The notes below the pieces were generated by a model that saw only the letters and a program-made list of their open reading frames with translations, was not told the origin of the DNA and did no database searches. A stretch of DNA of 64,000 bases from Sabethes cyaneus (taxonomy: Eukaryota; Arthropoda; Insecta; Diptera; Culicidae), in NCBI RefSeq assembly GCF_943734655.1, contig NC_071353.1, positions 146,798,043 to 146,862,042 of the forward strand, given 5' to 3'. The translations under genes were made by a program, and so were the position numbers. Below are positions 43,973-57,147 of the stretch, one piece after another (position 1 is the stretch's first letter; every line of letters begins with the position of its first letter).

Positions 43973-44905
43973 TCATCTTGAATATATCATCTTGAATATA
44001 TCATCTTGAAGTTTTCCCGTAAGCCTCAGATGATAGCGGCTCGGACAATGTCCTGTTATCAGACCAGTATAAATGCTTAGATCTTTCTTCGAAAGCTCCT
44101 GGATTTGGCGAGTCATTGAAATGGTTGAAGAGATAAACCGTTTTGACTGCCTAGCATTGAAAGTGTTATTCCAATTTGATTCCACTTTCATACATTCCGT
44201 CCCATGCTTGTAGCTCCATTTTTACAGCAGAACCAGACAAGCCACAATTTCCATCGAATCCACATAGACCTGGAGGGAGCTGGGACCCAGTACAAGTTGA
44301 CTTTAGGTCGCCGACTTTAGAGCGTTTAGAGCTGCTTGGCTATCGGATATGATGCATATATTTGAATGTCTATAATAATTCCTGCGCAGGCACACAGCCG
44401 TACATTCTAGAATTGCTTGTATTTCAGCTTGGAATACAGTTGGCCAACTGCCCATAGAAATTGACATGTCTATTCCTGGTCCAGTCACTCCTACTCGAGC
44501 CTGGACGAAGATCGGGACCACCATATCTTCCCAAAAATCTCACGTCTAGGCTCAAATACACGAAATATTCGATTAAAGTTGTATTTTTTCTCCGTCCAAT
44601 CTTCATTATTAGTTACAATAGGATTAGTACTAATAGTTTTTAGAATACTGAGATGACCTGTTAGATCACCTTTAAAGAGGTTCATTGATCTTTTGATCCT
44701 CAGAGCACTCTTTTCAGCTTCTCATTGTATAAACTGATGCATAGCTTTCTCTTTCGTTTTTGGCCACCAGACCAACGAGGCATAGGTAATCCTGGGTCTG
44801 ACAAAAGCCGAATAGATCCAATGGATCATCTTCGGTTTCAGTCCCTATTGCTTACCAAAAGTTCTTTTACTTATCCATAGGGCATTTGTAACTTTGTTTA
44901 CTGCT
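43973..44905 (-). pseudogene. LOA/I-type LINE fragment (RT C-terminus and RNase H)
   Basis: Minus-strand frames give, in order, KVTNALWISKRTFGKQ, MIHWIYSAFVRPRITYASLV then WWPKTKEKA (end of RT), and an RNase H core: GIDMSISMGSWPTVFQAEI, AILECTAVCLRRNY and IISDSQAALNALKS, in which the conserved E and D of the RNase H fold are present. A third frame gives LSKKDLSIYTGLITGHCPSR followed by YHLRLTGK. Frameshifts separate the parts. The left end at 43973 is next to a triplicated ATATATCATCTTGA word. It abuts a CR1-like element at about 44906. Confidence 0.7.
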
Positions 44906-44951
44906 TGCTCTAAAGCCGTTCCCAACGCAAAGTTTCAAGTTCGCTCCTTTC

Positions 44952-45734
44952 ATGAAATTCGTCCGGTCAAACAACAATTTGTTTTGGATGTGTGATGAAT
45001 GCGTTAGGCTTATGAAATTCGCACATTTTAAAAGTACCGTTTCGTCCCTGGGAAACGTGATATCGTCCGTCGTAGCAGGGCAAATGAGCGGAATCTCGGA
45101 GCTAAAAGACGAAATCGTGCGGAATAACAACGAGGTTGCCAAACTCGCCGATAAGGTCAATGCGGCAACCCCGATACGAATACCTGCTCGCGATCGTCCT
45201 GCTAAACGGCGTCGCGGTGACTCGGAAACCCCGAATAAACCGACTACTGGCACCAGACTCGTCGATAACCCCGAAAACCTTGTGGTCGGCACCCCGCCCA
45301 AGCTATTCTGGATGTACCTCTTGCGTTTCCACCCTACCGTGACCTCTGAGGTTGTCGAGCGGCTTGTTCGAGATGGTCTACTAAACCAGGAGCCCGTTCG
45401 TGTAATTTCACTGGTGAAAAAGGGGGCCGACCTTCAATCGCTCAACTTCATTTCGTTCAAAGTTGGCATTCCCCTGGCGTACAAAAATGCGGCCTTGAAC
45501 CCAGATACTTGGCCACAGGGAATTGTGTTTAGGGAATTCGGCGATGCGCGAACGAATTCAGCGGTATGGCTACCCCCCACCGCTCCCGACGCTCCCGCTA
45601 CTCCTTTAGTTGGACACAACGATAACTCCGGTGCTGGCTCATCATCTGTAACTCCAATGGTGCTAACTCCAGTCCCTTTAGAACTTCCTTCGACTGCAGC
45701 TCCATCGTTGACCCCTGCAGTAGAGGGACCATAG
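44952..45734 (+). pseudogene. CR1-like ORF1, PHD finger truncated
   Basis: This 260-codon frame aligns with the ORF1 at 62418. Only the last pair of zinc ligands of the PHD-type finger (WMCDEC) remains; the first six ligands lie in decayed, out-of-frame sequence at the 5' junction. The middle has a basic segment DRPAKRRRGD, then LFWMYLLRFHPTVTSEVVER and SFKVGIPLAYKNAAL, then WPQGIVFREFGD. ORF1 proteins of such LINEs bind element RNA or chromatin; that role is inferred. The C-terminal tail is rich in P, S and T. The ATG used is internal, so the product would be N-terminally cut. Confidence 0.75.
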
Positions 45735-45990
45735 TTCCCGTAACACCGACGATACTTGACTGCACCGAGTTTCTACTGGCCGACTTCTGTCAACCCGACG
45801 CTACTGCCATCTCCAAACGACCGATTATTTCACCAAACATAACACTGGGACGCACTGTTGTTAGTATCATGGATGCCTTTCAGACCGTAGACATTCTTGT
45901 GTGCTATCTACGTACCTCCTGACCGCATCCGAGACCCGGTTATTCTGAAATCTGAATGCACATATTAATTCAGTTAACCAAATAGCATCG

Positions 45991-47600
45991 ATGGCATCTG
46001 CGTCGGATGACATTATTATTCTGGGCGATTTCAATCTACCAAGCATTAAGTGGCGTGAACGCGGCAACGGGTACCTGTACGCTGACATGGGTTCGTCAAC
46101 TCTATCGCCTATCAATATTGAATTGCTCGATTGCTATAGTACTGCAACCGTTCAACAAGTAAACGATATACCCAATGAAAATGGGCGCCTCCTCGATCTA
46201 TGCTTTGCCAGTGTTCGTAGTCAGGCCCCGGAAGTGACGATGGCGCCTACCCCGCTTGTCAAGCATGTTCTGCATCATCCAGCTCTGTACTACCAGCCAA
46301 CAAATTTTCCGTGACGTAAATATTGCGCCTCCGGCCGTCTTCTACGACTACGCCCATGCTGATTTTGGGGATATTCTAAATGTTTTAAGCAGCATCGACT
46401 GAATCACAGTTTTAGATAATGACGATATAAACACTGCTGCCACAACCTTCTCCAATATCTTGAACTACGTTATCGATCGTCACGTTCCCAAAAGAATTGC
46501 TCCCGCTCAATAGCAGATACCCTGGCTAAACACTATGTTGCGACGTCTCAAATCCGAAAGGAAAGCGGCTCTAAAGAAATTTACGAGGTACAGGACCCTA
46601 CCCCTCCGCAACCACTACCTGTCGATTAATACAAGATACAAACGCCTGAGTCGTTCCTGCTTTCGAAACTACCTGAGAAGTGTCGAGCGAAGATTGAAGC
46701 GTAACCCTAAATCTTTTTGGAAATATGTCAACGAGCAACGGAAAGATGACGGTCCACCCTCGGTTATGTTCCTGGGTGATAAAACGGCGAGCAACTCTCA
46801 GCAAATTTCTGAACTGTTCTCGATGAAATTCCCCAGTGTATTTACTGATGAAAGTTTGACCATCGACGAAGTGATGGTTACAACGGTCGCCGCGAAGTTG
46901 AAACTTTTTCGTTGGACCGGACGGTATACCACCTGTGTTCCTGAAAAAATGCATCCACGCTATCGCTGCTCCAATGAGCCATCTTTTCAGCTTATCCGTT
47001 AACTCAGGTGTCTTTCCCTCAGCATGGAAATCGGCCTACATGTTCCCTGTGCATAAAAAGGGAAATAGGAAAAACGTAGATAGCTATCGAGGAATCTCAG
47101 CTCTAAACTCAATTTCGAAACTGTTTGAACCAGTATTTGCATTTTTCAAACAGTACATCTCTGATAACCAACATGGATTTATGCCCAAGCGCTCCACGAC
47201 TACCAATCTCTTGACTCTCACATCCTACGTGATAAACAGTTTCGATGCTCGGTCGCAAACAGATGTCATTTACACTGATCTTTCCGCAGCTTTCAACAAA
47301 TTGAACCACCAAATCGCTATTGCTAAACTGGATAAACTTGCCATAGGTGGTCCGCTGCTGCGTTGGTTCCGTTCATACTTATCCGATCGCCACTTAAATG
47401 TGAATATTGAGGGCAGTCTCTCTGGATCATTCACTGCTCATTCTGGAATACCACAAGGCAGCCATCTTGGTCCTTTAATATTCCTTATCTACTTCAATGA
47501 CGTCAACTACCTGCTTAAAGGTCCGCGACTCTTGTTTGCTGACGACCTCAAGTTATACTCAAAAGTCGAAAATCTATCCGACGCCGCTGTCCTTCAGGAG
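45991..47600 (+). pseudogene. CR1-like ORF2, 5' part up to the hAT insert
   Basis: Endonuclease motifs: IIILGDFNLPSIKWRERGN and GRLLDLCFASV; the N-terminal endonuclease half is missing. RT follows: RNPKSFWKYVNEQRK, then after a frameshift near 46915 VFLKKCIHAIAAPMSHLF, VHKKGNRKNVDSYRGISA, QHGFMPKRSTTTNL, YTDLSAAFNKLNHQ, SGIPQGSHLGPLIF and catalytic LLFADDLKLYS. The frame ends at the insert: VLQE meets TAG, the first three bases of the hAT-like element. Confidence 0.85.
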
Positions 47601-48699
47601 TAGTGATCGACATCGGACCGGGTAAAGTCCGGAAAGTCCGGTCCGATGTCCGGTCCGAAGTCCGATCGGAACGAAATTTTAGAGTCCGATTTTTTATCGG
47701 ACCGGAACCGAAACGAAGCGTTCCGGAACCGGACCGGACCAGGTCTTCCGTTGAAAGTCCGGAAAAGTCCGGAGCACTTTTGATCGTAAAACTGACCGCA
47801 GTGGAAACGATGACTAGGACTTACTTTATATGTTTAAAACTAATTTCCTTTAACTTCCTTAGTATTGAGGAAAGACAATAATTTCGCTAGCAGTAATACA
47901 CTTTCTGTTTAAGGCTCCAAAACAAGTCCAACTAATCGATTTATTTTTTAAAAATTAGCAAATATCTGTGGGTCTTAAAACCGAACGTTTCGCAGCATCG
48001 GCTCGTGCGCTCGTGCCTTATGATCCCTCAAAATTTAATTTCAAAGAACTAATTTTAAAAGTTATGTAATTATGGCACTTCATCTTCTCGGTAATGCCAT
48101 AGGTAACCGATATTCACGCTTATGGTCCAATATGAAAGATAACTCAAAAGTTTCATCAGATTTTTCAAAATTATCGTATAGGTTTGGGCCGAAGAGGCTC
48201 AGATTTTCATGAAATTTTGCTTACGAGTATAGGATGTTAACTTTTTAATGAAAACAATATATTATCCTATTTTCCCAGAAAACTCCACTAGAAATTTTTC
48301 GATTTTTTCGAACATCGCTTATTTCGAAAGTTTATAGTTTTAAAATCAAGCATTGCAGAACAATTTTTTTATGAAAATGTAATAAAATTTTCTCAGCAAT
48401 CCAGGAAAAATATTAGTTGGAATAAGTTTTCCACATGATTTTCTATGACGGTGCAAAATTTTAAGGAAATGTTGGAAAACCCATGATCTAAGTCTTAAGA
48501 AATTTTGAAATACAGTGGACTTTCGGAAAAGTTAATGAATGGGTCGGCTAGCTTTTTCGAAATATTACCTTTTCTGAGTAGTCCTAAGAGTCATTGAAAA
48601 TGATAAACACAAAATCGAAAAATATATTCTCGGATGCAGGATACTTATTTTTAGGTATCTGGAAGTTGTAACGCAAAGAAATATGTAGCAAGATCTTTA

Positions 48700-49684
48700 T
48701 GAAATAATGCTTCCCCACGATAAAACTGAACCTTGTCGTGGTGTAGGGCTTTTTAACTAATCAGTAAATGAGCAGCGGTCACGTTTACTTTTGAATGTGG
48801 GTATATGTCAAAATACTTTTGTAATTTTAAGTGGGACTCGGGGTAAAAATTTACCAAATGTGTGCAGTATGGGAATCTCTGATAATAAATAGATGAATGT
48901 TTCTGGGATTCATCTCTATTTATCACAGCTGTCACAAATATCTCCGCAAAATGTTGGATTGATTGGGTCGATCGGGGACTTAGGGTTAGTAAGGGGATGT
49001 AAGCGGGTTACCAGATCCGGTTGAATGCCGAAGGACAATTCTACAATGATTACTGGTATAATAATAGAAGTACTTAGGTAGCAGATGGGAAAATTAGGAC
49101 AATTTGTGTCGTGTGTTCGAGTCTCGTCTGGGCGATGCTGCTGGATTTTCGCACTGGTCTCGTGGCTGTCCTGTGCTCTGTGGCCGGCCGCGGGGTCTGT
49201 CGATTGGGAGGGGTTGAGTCTTAGAGAGACGTTTAAGCCCACAGCTTTACTGCATTAGCTCTTTGTTCTCGAGGGTTGGAAGACGAGTGCGTCTCTATAA
49301 AGCTTTATAAGCTCCAACTCCTCTCGACTACCGCGAACGTCCGGGTTGTGCTGCGCTCAATTTACTTTGTATCTTGGGACAGTGCATAAATGCTGGGGGA
49401 ATGAAAGATTCAATTTGCCCTGATAAGTTGATAACCGCTAATGCTCCGAAATTTGTCTTTCCTATTAGATCATTTGTGGTTGTTTGAGTTAGAAAATTGA
49501 AAGCGGGCGCGCGGTTGAGAATCGGTGTCAGATGGGGCTGACGAATCCTCCACTTCTTCACTATACTACATTTTACAACTCAAGTATGACCGCATTTCAA
49601 GGTCAAGACTAAAAACATGAGATTAGTCTAACTCAAGTAGTACAAAAAGTCCAAAGCACATTAACAAATTCGATCTATCATTTT
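48700..49684. other. Interior of the TA element, unassigned
   Basis: About 49070-49250 holds TGTGTTCGAGTCTCGTCTGG, which resembles a tRNA B box, followed by GGCCGGCCGCGGGGTCTGTC; it could be a SINE head but no second copy is seen. 49585-49625 repeats 39695-39745. No gene. Confidence 0.3.
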
Positions 49685-49689
49685 TCTTC

Positions 49690-49750
<61 letters not shown>

Positions 49751-49985
49751 TATATTTAAAGTATGGCATTCCGGCCTCTGGCAGAGAGAACTTAGAGTCA
49801 GTTCGTGGAGTCCGCGCAGGGCCGGAACGCCTCCGCCTGCGGGCATAGGCGTGACGACTATGCTTGGGGTTCTACCTGTGTTTTAGTGGGCGACATTGCC
49901 TGTCTCGTCAAGTAGAACTGATGTTTGAGGTCTCCCTGACACTTCGTTAACATTACAAATGGACCCAGCGCAGAGTTTTAAACGC
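49690..49985 (-). mobile_element. LINE 3' end with ATG-repeat tail
   Basis: On the minus strand a non-coding segment (49751-49985, with GGCCGGAATGCCATACTTTA) ends in about twenty perfect ATG triplets (49690-49749). Trinucleotide tails follow the 3' UTR of I-type LINEs. The poly-methionine frame here is an artefact. Confidence 0.5.
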
Positions 49986-49987
49986 TA

Positions 49988-51787
49988 CTAGCTGACCCGG
50001 CAAACTTCGTATTGCCACAAATTAAAATGTGTTGTACATAAATCGTGAATCTGTCACAATCTCGAGTTTAGCAAGTTTCTAAGGAGCTCAACCTAAGATA
50101 ACTCATTTTGACAGTAACGTCACTATTTACATTTACATTTAATTTACAAATTTTCAATTTTTCCTCACAATAAAGTAGAAAACAATCCCCCTGTTACTTA
50201 GCCAGATAAAGTAAAGCGGATAGCACTTAAATATTCGCCGTGATTGTATAACATTTTGCCGAATACCATTTCGTGAAAAACCTTACGCGGAATGTACCAT
50301 TTCACGGGAAACCTTTTCATGAAAAGTACCATTTCGATCCTCGGGGTGATCCTCTCCTTACTCGTTGTCGCTCGTCCGGACCCAACAGAAGGAAACTAAT
50401 AGAAGTCAGTAGACCTAGGAAAACAAATAAACCTGGGCATAGCTGATTTCTGCGGGCGGCTGCAGAAAGTTTTTGGTGGTCTTGTTATTGTCTGTTATGT
50501 TTTAAGGAAGAGTCTAAAATTTCTCGAGTTCGATTAGCTGAGTTTGTATGAGAGTTCTTATTCCCCTACCACAGGGGCGAGGGGTCTCAAACCATCATAA
50601 AAAAATCCTGCCTGCAAAATCCCCCACATGCCAAATTTGGTTCCATTTGCTTGATTAGTTCTTGAGTTATGAGGAAATTTGTATTTCCTTTGTATGGGAG
50701 CCCCCCTCCTAAAGGGGGGAGGGGTAATAATTCCCCTCCTAAAGAAAGGAAGGGTTTCAATGCACCATAAAAAAACTCTTATCTCCAAAAATACCCATAT
50801 GCCAAAGTTTGTTTCATTTGCCTGATCAGTTCTCGAGTTATGAGGAAATATGTATTACATTTGTATAGGAGCCTCCTCCTAAAGTGGGAAGGGGTCCTAA
50901 TTCATCATATAAAAAAATTCTTGCCTCCAAAAACCTTCACATGCCAACTTTGGTTCCATTTGCTTAATTAGTTCTCGAGTTAAAAGGAAATTTGTATTTC
51001 ATTTGTGTAGGAGAAGTGGGGAGGGGCCCTAATTCCCCTCCTAAAGTGGGGAGGAGTCCTAATTCACCATAGAAAAAAAAATCTTGCCTCCCAAAACCTT
51101 CACATGCCGTTACGCGGATTATTTTACCAGTGGCCGGAAGCCATGGGTTTCGTTTCTATTTGCTGTTTGAAGTACTTTTAATAAATCGCCCGATCGCATC
51201 ACTTACCACAGTGAATCCAGATCTGATCATACTCATACTAACACAATCCTTCTTCCCGTGACATTCGTGGAGATGCAGAGGTAAACTCGGACTCATAACA
51301 GCGAATGTTGAACTAACAATCCTTTCCTTTCCTAACGATCACAAGGACGTGGCCGGCGCCGTTATTGATCTATATACAACTTTATACTACTGCTACTGCT
51401 ACTGAATTGTTACACATTGACGATAGTCAACTTTCCCGAAATGCTATCTGTGTGGTTCCCTGTGCAACTTCATTAGCTCAGATCAATCACGGAGGTGCAA
51501 CTACGATGTGTGTGGTCGTTCATGCTCATGCTCATGCTCCCAAAACCTTCACATGCCGAATTTGGATCCGTTTGCTTGATTAGTTCTCGAGTTATGCAGA
51601 AATTTGTGTTTCATTTGTATGGGAGCCCTCCCTCTTAGTGAGGGGAAGGGTCTCTAACCATCATAAGAACCTTCCTCGGCCCCAAAAACCCCTACATGTA
51701 AATTTTCAAGCCGAACGGTTCAGTAGTTTTCGATTCTGTAAAGAACATACCGACAGACAGAAATCCATTTTTATAGGTATAGAGATT
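49988..51787 (+). repeat. Dispersed repeat, longest copy
   Basis: Begins ACTAGCTGACCCGGCAAACT, ends near TTTATAGGTATAGAGATT. From 50520 it is made of about six imperfect monomers of roughly 145 bp containing TTTGGTTCCATTTGC, GTTCTCGAGTTATGAG and CATTTGTATGGGAGCC. It is interrupted at 51110-51538. No coding capacity; class unknown. Confidence 0.7.
51110..51538 (+). mobile_element. 429-bp retroposed insert with 20-bp duplication
   Basis: Flanked by CCCAAAACCTTCACATGCCG at 51090-51109 and 51539-51558. It ends in a short CATGCT hexamer run, suggesting a 5'-truncated LINE 3' end or SINE. No RT motif. Confidence 0.75.
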
Positions 51788-52923
51788 AAGCGACCAGTTG
51801 GATAACCCGAAAAAAAGAAAACAAAACGAAAAAAACATCCTTATAAAATAATACTTAGTTCCTTTCAGTAAATTTAAAATAGTCGGTTTCGTCCCTGCTA
51901 TTGCTTCTTTTGCATTTAAAATTCAATCTAAGTTTGCGCTTTTCCAAAAATCCTAAGATAAGTATGTGCCCGTATTGAACTGTTGCTATAACTGTCCGCT
52001 ACAAGAGTTTAATTTAATCCCAGTTATGATGAGACTCTGTATTAAACTGTGAAAATGCGTTAGGAATCCAAAAATGAGAAATAAAGATTGAAGGAAAACA
52101 CAGGTGTGTGAATGAACGCTTTGGATAACCAAAAAATTTAAACTCTCAGAAAAGTTAAGGCAACCATTAACTTTTTAGAGTGTTTCATGGGAGCTAATAT
52201 ACGCTTAACTTTTCTGAACAATTAACTTTTCAGAGTGTTAACTTTTCCAAGAGTCCACTGTATTTTTTTCTTAGTGTTAGTGTCGAAAATTTCACTGCAG
52301 TGATTTTATTTTTCTACAGGAGTTTTCCACCACCGTGGAAAATTTTGAGAAATATGCTGATATGCTTTGCTAAATGGCTGAGATTTTGTTCGCCGTTTCA
52401 TAAAACAAATTGTTCAAGAACTATAAACTTTTGAAGCAAGTGATGTCCGAGAAAACTGGAAAATTTGATTTAAAGTTTCCGGGGAAAATAAAAAATCGCG
52501 AATTTAAATTAATTTTCATTAAAAAGAGCATAAACTGACGGTTGAAAGACAATTTTTTAATTAAAATCTGACTTTTATGTCTGAAAATGCACCATTCCAT
52601 GATGGGTAAGCTACCAAGCACCAGTTAATGGTGCCGCATTTTTCAATTTTTTTAAATGATACATTTCAGGCCGGTTAGCGTTTAGAAGTTACAGAAGGTT
52701 CTACACATTCAAAGCTTTACCTTTGACATTTACCTATTTTTTAAAAATTGGTAAATTTTGCATCCGGACAATTTCGGACTTCCGGACCGGAATCGGACCG
52801 GAACCGGAACAGAGCTAAATCGGACCGGAACGAAATCGGACCTAAAAATTTCGTTCCGATTTTTTACCGGACCGGACCGGACCGGAACCCGGACTTCAAT
52901 TTTCGTTCCGATGTCGAACACTA

Positions 52924-53670
52924 TTCAGGAGGAACTATCGCCCTTTGACAAATGGTGTGTCGACAACCGAATGCTGCTTAACCCCAACAAGTGTGAAGTC
53001 ATCACATTTTCCAGAAAGCTGAGCCCGTTTGCTTTTGACTACAAGCTGTCAAATACGCCATTACGTCGTGAAAACTGCGTCAAGGATCTGGGGATACTGC
53101 TCGACTCTAGACTAACACTCAAACAGCACATCGCGTTCATCGTGGACAAAGCCTTCATTATGCGCATCGGCAAGAACTTCAACGATGTTTACTGCTTGAA
53201 AGCTCTTCATTGTGCATTAGTCCGCTCCAATCTTGAATACTGTGCTCCAGTTTGGAGTCCATACTATCAAAATGGAGTTAGCCGAATCGAGTCAGTGCAG
53301 CGGAGATTTATTCGTTTTGCTCTTCGGTGACTTCCGTCGAATAACCCTTTCCAGCTGCCAAGCTACGAACAACGCTGAAGGCTCATCGACCTAGACCCCC
53401 TTCATGTTCGTCGCGATGTAAATAGAGCAACAATTGTCTCCGATTTATTGACCTCACGGGTGGATTGCCCGTATATATTGCAAAACAATGCAATAGCCAC
53501 TTTTTACACGTGCCGAATCGACGGACTAACTACAGCAGCTTCAGCACGATTACCGGTCTCCAACGCCACTTTAACCGCTTTGACTCCAGCTTCGAATTTG
53601 ACGTCAGCCGTAACGTGCTGAAAAATCGCTTTTTTTCAATAGCGCGTAGTTTTTAGGTTAAATTATCATT
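52924..53670 (+). pseudogene. CR1-like ORF2, 3' part after the hAT insert
   Basis: Continues the RT and thumb: ELSPFDKWCVDNRMLLNPNK, CEVITFSRKLSPFAFDYKL, CVKDLGILLDSRLTLKQHI, LHCALVRSNLEYCAPVWSPY and VQRRFIRFALR. A stop at about 53328 and further changes break the last part (VRRDVNRATIVSDLL in another frame). The first codons come from the duplicated target. Confidence 0.8.
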
Positions 53671-53715
53671 TGGGCCACAAGGCCTGTTGATGTACAAATA
53701 AATAAACAAACAATT

Positions 53716-55019
<1,304 letters not shown>

Positions 55020-55423
55020 CCCGTGGAAAGAATCTTGCAGGCTATCAATCCATGTGCTGACTATTAAAATGCTGACAAACATTGAAAAAAAAAATTAATT
55101 CAATACCAGGTATGAAAAAACAAGCCTAACACTAAACGGTTTTATTATCACATCATACTGTCAATGGTTTCATAATTTTTATTTTCAAAGACATCGAAAT
55201 TAAATTGTGTCACAACAATTGCTTATAAATCTTATACTTTCGTGCTTCATCAAGAGTTGAGTGAGTTTTTGGTAGAACAGACTTCACTGTCTGCCACTGT
55301 CAACTTCCGTATCGTCTGTAGCCTAAACATCAGCCATGTCCACTTTTTTCGGGTGCTGCTCACTGTTGTGGTCACACGCCACGTCGCGGTTCGTCGGATT
55401 TGTTTCCTTTCCAAGCTTTCTTT

Positions 55424-56291
55424 CTACATTTCAGGTTTGAAACTTGACAGTAAGTGTTTCTTTTTGTGACAAGTGAGACTACTCTTTTGAGTGAATTGAG
55501 CATTACACTGGTCACATTTGTAAGGTTTTCGATCAACGGATGTGTGGATTTTATTATGCTGAACGAGCGAAGATTTAGTCTTATAGCGTTTTCCGCATGT
55601 CAGACACTTGTGTGGGCGCTCTGGGTTATGTGTTCCTAGATGCCTTGTTGTTTGGTTTTTCGAAGGAAAACTTTTGTCACATTTCGGACATTTAAAATTC
55701 CTTCCCTGCGTGTGCTTATTAATTTTATGAATATTAAGTTCTTCACGTTTGATGAAAGTACTATGACATACGTCACACGAGAACGGTTGCCCTTCAGTGT
55801 GAATTTCGTCGCGTTGTTCCCGGCCGTGTCGATCGAAGGTTGTGTGGATTTTTCGGTGTCTCCATAGGTTTCTGTGTGACTTATACGATGCGTCGCAGAG
55901 GTCACATTCGAACGGTCGCTCATCACTGTGAACACTCATATGCTCCGCTAGGTCACTTGGAGCTAGAAAACCTTTTTCACACTGCGAACACCGGTGCGGG
56001 CGTTCCGATCTGTGCAGCCACATGTGCTTCCTCACCTGTTGTTTCGTTTGGAAATCATTGCCGCATAAGTCACACTCGAACTTTTTTTCCGACGTGTGTT
56101 TTACAATTTTATGCTGCCGCAGTGTTTTAGGTGTCTTATAAATTTGACCACAAATGTCACATTTGAGAGATTCCGTTGAGGTGTGAATTTTCCTATGCGT
56201 GGCAAGAATGTATTTGTCCTTGTATTCCTTACCGCAGATATCGCAAATGTGTTTCAACCGACTGTCGGCAGTGGGATCAGCGTGCCAGTTG
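55424..56291 (-). CDS. C2H2 zinc-finger exon, copy 5 (nine fingers)
   Basis: Nine fingers with all ligands, CDICGKEY to CDQCNAQF, no lesion. The long linker between fingers 5 and 6 (TTFDRHGREQRDEIHTEGQ) is kept as in copies 1 and 2. The exon start at 56291 follows the TTCTGTTCCAG acceptor; the frame runs on to about 56419 without ATG. Contact residues: D,Y,I,T (finger 1), A,S,D,E (finger 4), K,E,E,I (finger 6), S,R,N,R (finger 5). Finger 3 contacts equal copy 1 while finger 6 resembles copy 3, so exchange between copies is possible. Confidence 0.8.
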
Positions 56292-56757
56292 CTGGAACAG
56301 AAGAGAAGCGACCGATAGATTGATGGGATAAATAAGACCACTCTTAAGTGAAACAAGAAAAAAAAAACAGTAGACAACAGACAGTCAACAACAGACGTCA
56401 AAAAACGACGAAACCACAATGGAAAGTTGTCGAAAAGACCATGCTATGACAACAAAACTATCGCAGAGAAATGGCGAATACGAAGAAAAATCAACGAAGA
56501 GTTGACAAAAAGGCAACGATAATATGACGGATAGACAACGGTAAGATAACGAAAAGTCAGCGGAAGAATGACGCCAACAGACAAATAAAGAACAAATAAA
56601 GAACAAAAACGCTGTGAAGTAACGAAAATATGACGAACAAGTAAAGACAAGGAGATGAAAAGAAAATGTAGATGAAGAAAAAACGAAATACAACAAAAAT
56701 ACAACGAAAAATCGCCCAAAAAATACCAAAAAAGCGGCAAAAAATGCCAAAAAAATA

Positions 56758-57030
56758 CAAAATACCACAAGGTATACAGCCCTAAGGGTTGTACGAAAGG
56801 GTGGCGTAGGACTATATTAGATCATTAGATCAAAAACTAATGTAAACTGCATTTCTGGCATATGTATGTTTATAAGAATCTGTGAGTGTCATTGTTTAAG
56901 TGAATGTTTGAAAGAAATAATCAGATTCCATTCTGCATTGAATGCAATGGTGGCTTTGAACATACGTGGACGAAAATTCCTAAGTACAATGCCTGCAACC
57001 ATTGAGACATAGAGATTTCTTTTAAAAATC
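56758..57030 (-). repeat. Right inverted arm, unit 5
   Basis: ACCACAAGGTATACAGCCCT and AAGGGTTGTACGAAAGGGTG, then the outer block with TGCATTTCTGGCATATGTAT. A minus-strand frame YVSMVAGIVLRNFRPRMFKA is open through the outer block, as in unit 2. Confidence 0.65.
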
Positions 57031-57147
57031 ACTTGTGTACATCATAAAGGTTGAAATAGTAATGAATTACGAGCCCACAGATTATTGTGTTAAATATAAT
57101 TATGCGTAGCTTGACATGTTTCAATAATCTTACTCTAACTTGCTTGT

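Larger units (their letters stand above)
48513..52260. mobile_element. Pogo-like TA element nested in the hAT-like element
   Basis: The left end CAGTGGACTTTCGGAAAAGT and the right end, inverted, CAGTGGACTCTTGGAAAAGT, are flanked by TA (48511-48512, 52261-52262). Subterminal ATTAACTTTTCAGAGTGTTA words are repeated. It is 3748 bp long because of inserts; no transposase seen. Its CAGTGGAC start is shared with the MITE at 19569. Confidence 0.75.
47601..52923. mobile_element. hAT-like element with 8-bp target duplication
   Basis: Flanked by TTCAGGAG at 47593-47600 and 52924-52931. The left end TAGTGATCGACATCGGACCG and the right end, inverted, TAGTGTTCGACATCGGAACG, match at 18 of 20. Both ends carry many TCCGGACCGG-type subterminal words (47625-47775, 52780-52890). 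Removing it joins VLQE to ELSPFDKWC in frame. No transposase is visible; without the nested TA element it is about 1.57 kb, so a non-autonomous copy. Confidence 0.88.
44906..53715 (+). mobile_element. CR1-like LINE split by a hAT-like insert
   Basis: A plus-strand element with ORF1 (start truncated), part of the endonuclease, RT and a short 3' end with AATAAATAAACAAAC. The 47601-52923 insert divides the RT; without it the element is about 3.5 kb. Same group as the elements at 33021-36317 and 62200-64000. Confidence 0.8.
55020..57030 (-). repeat. Zinc-finger unit 5 with right inverted arm
   Basis: Left-truncated at GGAAAGAATCTTGCAGGC; contains AATAAA (55141-55146, minus strand), the nine-finger exon, acceptor, purine-rich tract and a right arm from 56758 to about 57030. 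No left arm. Confidence 0.75.

Noticed and set aside
49060..49250. tRNA gene or second SINE from the B-box-like word
   Set aside because: No cloverleaf, no convincing A box and no second copy in the window.
49661..49846. Poly-methionine frame
   Set aside because: ATG triplet tail of a LINE.
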